NCBI RefSeq assembly: GCF_003123685.1
Contig: NZ_QCYJ01000130.1
Location: 434,001-498,000, forward strand
DNA: 64,000 bases
From: Nocardia aurea
GTDB taxonomy: Bacteria; Actinomycetota; Actinomycetes; Mycobacteriales; Mycobacteriaceae
Reading direction: 5' to 3'
Below, one piece after another: positions 60,835 through 64,000 of this stretch. The position numbers and the translations under genes are program-made. The notes beneath the pieces are model-generated. The model made no database searches, had not been told where the DNA came from, and was given only the letters and a program-made list of their open reading frames with translations. Position 1 is the first letter of the stretch, and each line of letters opens with the position of its first letter.

Positions 60835-62313
60835 ATGGGCGAGGAAACGATGACCAGGGCGGCGGTGTGCGATCCCGAGGAATTGCGCACCCTGTTCCTC
60901 TTCGAGCGCCTGAACGACGAACAGCTGAACTGGCTGTGCGCCGATGGCAAGATCGAATATCTGGAACCGGGCCCGGTCTGCCGTGAAGGCGATCCGGCCA
61001 CCTGCTTCTACGTGCTGCTCGACGGCGAGATCCGCCTGACCAAACTCTCCGGCGGCACCGAGATCGAGTTGAACCAGACCGACTACCGCGGCGTCTACGT
61101 CGGCGCGTGGACCGCCTACCTCGGTGACAAGGTCGATCAGACCTACACCGCGTCGGTCTACGCGACGAAACGGTCGCGGTTCTTCGTCCTCGACGCCGAG
61201 ATCTTCTCGCGGATGATGCACGAGTGGTTCCCGATGGCCGTGCACCTGTTGGAGGGCGCGTTCACCGGTAACCGCGCCGGTAATCAGCGCGTGGCCGAAC
61301 GGGAGCGGCTGCTCGCGCTCGGTTCGCTGTCGGCCGGGCTGACCCACGAGCTGAACAATCCCGCCGCCGCGGCCGTGCGTGCCACCTCCGGTCTGCGCGA
61401 ACGCGTCGCCGGGATGCGCCACAAACTGGCCATGATGGCCGAGGGCAAATTCCAGCCCGAGGTACTCGTGACCCTGGTGCGATTGCAGGAGGAGGCGGCC
61501 GCCCAGGTCGCCAAAGCCCCCGAGTTGACGCCGATGGAGGCCGCCGACCGCGAGGACGTGCTCGGCGAGTGGCTCGAAGACCACGAGATCGCCGACGGCT
61601 GGAATCTCGCCCCGAATTTCGTGCAGGCCGGATTCGACGTCGACTGGCTCGAACGCGTCCACGGCACCCTGGAAGCCTGTCCCGGCAAGGTGTTCGAAGG
61701 CGCGATCCGCTGGCTCAACTACACCATCGAGACCGAACTGCTGATGAACGAGATCGGCGATTCCACCGCCCGCATCTCCACCCTCGTCAACGCCGCCAAG
61801 CAGTACTCGCAGATGGACCGCGCGCCCTTCCAGGTCGTCGACATCCACGAATTGCTCGACAGCACCCTGGTGATGATGAGCCGCAAACTCGGCGACGGCA
61901 TCACCGTGGTCAAGGAATACGACCGCACCCTGCCGCCGGTCCCCTGCTACGCCGCCGAACTCAACCAGGTGTGGACCAACCTGATCGACAACGCCTGCTA
62001 CGCGATGCAACGCAGCGGAACCCTCACCGTGCGCACCTACCGCGAAAGCGACTGCGCGGTCGTGGAGATCGGCGACACCGGTCCCGGCATCCCCGAAGAG
62101 GTCCGCCGCCGCGTCTTCGAACCGTTCTTCACCACCAAACCGGTCGGCGACGGCACCGGCCTGGGCCTCGACATCTCCTTCCGCATCGTGGTGAACAAAC
62201 ACGACGGCGACATCCGAGTCGAATCCGAACCGGGGGACACCCGCTTCATCGTCCGCCTCCCCCTCACCCGCCCCACCCCCGCCGACGCGGAAGCACTCAC
62301 CCCCCAGCCATGA
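60835..62313 (+). CDS. Histidine kinase with N-terminal cyclic-nucleotide-binding-like domain
   Basis: 492 residues. Residues ~15-135: cNMP/CRP-like beta-barrel (LFLFERLNDEQLNWLCADGKIEYLEPGPVCREGDPATCFYVLLDGEIRLTK). Then the H-box LGSLSAGLTHELNNPAAAAVRATSGL (phospho-His about residue 172), a helical region, and a HATPase domain: N-box LNQVWTNLIDNACYAM, G1 DTGPGIPEEV, F-box VFEPFFTTK, G2 GTGLGLDISFRI. No membrane segment, so cytoplasmic. With the receiver-fused reductase upstream (15-bp gap) it forms a two-component pair. GGAGG precedes the ATG. Confidence 0.9.
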   Translation: MGEETMTRAAVCDPEELRTLFLFERLNDEQLNWLCADGKIEYLEPGPVCREGDPATCFYVLLDGEIRLTKLSGGTEIELNQTDYRGVYVGAWTAYLGDKVDQTYTASVYATKRSRFFVLDAEIFSRMMHEWFPMAVHLLEGAFTGNRAGNQRVAERERLLALGSLSAGLTHELNNPAAAAVRATSGLRERVAGMRHKLAMMAEGKFQPEVLVTLVRLQEEAAAQVAKAPELTPMEAADREDVLGEWLEDHEIADGWNLAPNFVQAGFDVDWLERVHGTLEACPGKVFEGAIRWLNYTIETELLMNEIGDSTARISTLVNAAKQYSQMDRAPFQVVDIHELLDSTLVMMSRKLGDGITVVKEYDRTLPPVPCYAAELNQVWTNLIDNACYAMQRSGTLTVRTYRESDCAVVEIGDTGPGIPEEVRRRVFEPFFTTKPVGDGTGLGLDISFRIVVNKHDGDIRVESEPGDTRFIVRLPLTRPTPADAEALTPQP

Positions 62314-62333
62314 GCCGACCGAGCGGAGGACCC

Positions 62334-62690
62334 ATGACCACGGAACACATCGATGGCATCGACCCCACCATTCCCCCGAGCGGCCCCGGCTGCGTGGAAT
62401 GCGAAGCGACCCGGGGCTGGTGGGTCCATCTGCGCCGCTGCGCCCAGTGCGGTCACGTCGGCTGCTGCGACACCTCGCCCTCGCAGCACGCGTCCAAGCA
62501 CGCCGCCGAGACCGGTCATCCTTTCATCCAGAGTTTCGAGCCGGGTGAGGACTGGTTCTGGAATTTCGGATCCGAGGAGATGTTCGGCGGCGGTCCGGAG
62601 TTGGCACCGCCGCACAGTCATCCGGCCGATCAGGGCGCGCCGGGCCCGCGCGACCGGGTGCCCGCGGATTGGCAGCAGCACATTCATTGA
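62334..62690 (+). CDS. UBP-type zinc-finger protein
   Basis: 118 residues. A ZnF-UBP pattern is visible: CVECEATRGWWVHLRRCAQCGHVGCCDTSPSQHASKHAAETGHPFIQSFEPGEDWFWNF, with CxxC, CxxC, C, H, H, H for three-zinc binding. The eukaryotic fold binds the C-terminal glycines of ubiquitin. A disordered His/Pro-rich tail follows. It is third in the redox/two-component cassette, 20 bp after the kinase stop, with a strong GGAGGA ribosome site. Role unknown; bacterial copies seem associated with this kind of kinase. Confidence 0.82.
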   Translation: MTTEHIDGIDPTIPPSGPGCVECEATRGWWVHLRRCAQCGHVGCCDTSPSQHASKHAAETGHPFIQSFEPGEDWFWNFGSEEMFGGGPELAPPHSHPADQGAPGPRDRVPADWQQHIH

Positions 62691-62783
62691 CGATCCCGAC
62701 CCGATCGGCGCTCACGCACCCGGTACGCTGCACCGAACGCGCCGGAGGCACCCGGCGCCTCGAGCCACCCGGGATTGCAGAAG

Positions 62784-63242
62784 ATGAAGAGAATTTCCGT
62801 CATCGTCGTGGCCGCCGGAGCGGTGGCTCTGATGCTGACAGGTTGCGGCGGGTCGGAGGAAACCTCCGACGCGAGCGGCCTGCGCAAGGGAAATACCGAT
62901 TCCAGCGCGACGATCACGTCGCGTCCGACCTCGACCGGCGCGTTGCCGACCTCGGCGGATCGCGCGCCGTCGGCGACGACCTCGACCGCGCCCGCCGCGA
63001 CGACGCCGCCCGAGCCCACCGGCCTTCCCGCGCGGGCGTCGGACACGACGTGCGCGCAGTTCAAAGGCCTGGACAGCACCGAGGAGAAGGCCGTGATCGA
63101 GCGGATCCTGGCCGAGAATCCGGACAGTCAGTTCACCGGCAGCCCGAATGTCGCGCTCGGCACGGCCAAGTTGGTGTGCTTGGCGTCGAGCAACGCGGGC
63201 AGGACCGTCGCTGTCGCGGCGGGAATCGCCGTCAGGAACTGA
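62784..63242 (+). CDS. Lipoprotein of unknown function
   Basis: 152 residues from the ATG at 62784 (a TTG at 62775 would add three). Signal peptide RISVIVVAAGAVALMLTGCGG with the lipobox LTGC. A Thr/Ser/Ala/Pro-rich tether (~60 residues) leads to a small C-terminal domain with TTCAQFKGLDSTEEKAVIERILAENPDS and VCLASSNAGRTVAVAAGI, with two Cys that could form a disulfide. No recognised family. Confidence 0.72.
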   Translation: MKRISVIVVAAGAVALMLTGCGGSEETSDASGLRKGNTDSSATITSRPTSTGALPTSADRAPSATTSTAPAATTPPEPTGLPARASDTTCAQFKGLDSTEEKAVIERILAENPDSQFTGSPNVALGTAKLVCLASSNAGRTVAVAAGIAVRN

Positions 63243-63273
63243 CCCGCGCCGCGTGGGCGGGCAGAATGGCACG

Positions 63274-64000
63274 GTGGCAGAACTGGCGCTCACCGCTCGC
63301 TTGAATTCCTCCGCCGCCGACGCGAGGCGCGGGGTGGTGCGGTTGCATCCGGAAGCGTTGACGGCCCTCGGTCTGCGCGAGTGGGACGGCGTGACGCTGG
63401 TCGGTTCGCGCCGTACGGCGGCGGTGGTCGGGGTCGCACCGGCGGGGACGCCCGCCGGGGTGGCGTTACTCGATGACGTGACGTTGTCCAACGCGGGTCT
63501 GCGCGAGGACGCGACCGTGGTGGTGTCTCCGGCGACGGTTTTCGGCGCGCGGCAGATCTCGGTGAGCGGGTCCGTGCACGCCACGGCCAGTATTCCGGCC
63601 GCGACGCTGCGGCAAGCGTTGCTCGGCAAGATCGTCACGATCGGCGACACGGTGTCGCTGCTGCCCCGCGAACTCGGCCCCGACATCCCGTCTTCGGCCG
63701 CCAGCCAAGCTCTTTCGCGTACTTTCGGCATCGCGTGGACGACCGAACTACTGACCGTCACCGCCACCGATCCGTCCGGCCCGGTCAGCGTGCAGCCGAA
63801 TACCGCGGTGACGTGGGGGCAGGGTGTGATGTCCGCGCTCGAAGCGGCGGAAATCCCCGAAGTGGCGCAACCGCGATCCCCCGCGGCGACCGGTGACGCC
63901 ACGGTGGTCGCGGTGGAGGATCTGGTCGGCGCGCGCACCCAGGCCGCCAAACTCGCCGAATGGCTCAGTCTCGCCCTCGACGAACCCGAACTGCTCAAGA
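63274..64000 (+). CDS. CDC48/VAT-type AAA ATPase, N-terminal part (cut by window edge)
   Basis: About 242 residues are in the window, from a GTG at 63274. Two N-domain halves of the CDC48 (double-psi barrel) type appear: LNSSAADARRGVVRLHPEALTALGLREWDGVTLVGSRRTAAVVGVAP, then GREL-like segments up to SLLPRELGPDIPSSA and AEWLSLALDEPELLK. It corresponds to M. tuberculosis Rv0435c, next to pssA/psd in that genome. The Walker motifs lie beyond the right edge. Predicted ATP-driven protein unfolding/segregation. Confidence 0.82.
   Translation, partial: MAELALTARLNSSAADARRGVVRLHPEALTALGLREWDGVTLVGSRRTAAVVGVAPAGTPAGVALLDDVTLSNAGLREDATVVVSPATVFGARQISVSGSVHATASIPAATLRQALLGKIVTIGDTVSLLPRELGPDIPSSAASQALSRTFGIAWTTELLTVTATDPSGPVSVQPNTAVTWGQGVMSALEAAEIPEVAQPRSPAATGDATVVAVEDLVGARTQAAKLAEWLSLALDEPELLK

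Overview
This is a GC-rich (roughly 65-70 %) actinobacterial chromosome segment, most likely from Nocardia or a close mycolic-acid relative. The reasons are the gene content and local order. Several blocks match the Mycobacterium tuberculosis Rv0435c-Rv0465c and Rv0543c-Rv0545c neighbourhoods: an AAA ATPase, pssA, psd, groEL2 with CIRCE operators, lpd, ramB, and two DUF3349 genes with a small membrane gene and pitA. There is also an ESX substrate/EspG/DUF3558 lipoprotein cluster of nocardial type, and frequent GTG/TTG starts. The genus is inference; the gene calls rest on motifs read from the translations.

Layout. 0-5 kb: end of a SsuC/TauC-type ABC transporter, a TetR regulator, and an amino-sugar block (SIS-domain protein, broken nagA remnant, PfkB kinase). 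5-9 kb: DUF3349 pair, membrane protein, PitA phosphate transporter, ATP-dependent DNA ligase. 9-13 kb: RamB-type regulator and an MFS pump with a divergent TetR. 13-17.5 kb: accessory pocket with a VbhA/Fic toxin-antitoxin pair and an AbiE-like nucleotidyltransferase pair on either side of a FadE5-like acyl-CoA dehydrogenase. 17.8-23.8 kb: complete urtABCDE urea ABC transporter operon plus a GntR regulator. 23.8-30.7 kb: NERD protein, CMD-family protein, a quinone oxidoreductase with divergent HxlR sensor, PPOX protein, a cutinase-like secreted hydrolase preceded by two tiny hydrophobic-peptide genes, and a polysaccharide deacetylase. 30.7-39.1 kb: lpd, M19 dipeptidase, prolyl oligopeptidase, alpha/beta hydrolase, TetR, DMT transporter, an unknown protein. 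39.1-40.3 kb: non-coding region with a striking low-complexity tract ending in 20 perfect GTCGGC hexamers. 40.3-45.6 kb: membrane protein, ZIP transporter, GrpB-family protein, four-gene orphan ESX cluster. 45.7-58.7 kb: 2OG-Fe(II) oxygenase, groEL2, SUFU-domain protein, NadE, Clp-N/HTH protein, ECF41 sigma factor with a flavin oxidoreductase, pssA-psd, YeaQ-type protein, fabH, SRPBCC protein. 58.9-62.7 kb: a redox/two-component cassette (REC + glutaredoxin-like + thioredoxin-reductase-like fusion; cNMP-domain histidine kinase; UBP-type zinc finger). 62.8-64 kb: a lipoprotein and the start of a CDC48-type AAA ATPase.

The most interesting items are the REC/TrxR-like, cNMP-kinase and ZnF-UBP cassette, whose reductase appears to have lost its redox cysteines; the two 23- and 30-residue hydrophobic peptides in front of the cutinase gene; the AbiE-like pair beside the Fic module; the hexamer array; and the remnant of nagA. 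No rRNA, tRNA, CRISPR array or insertion sequence was recognised.
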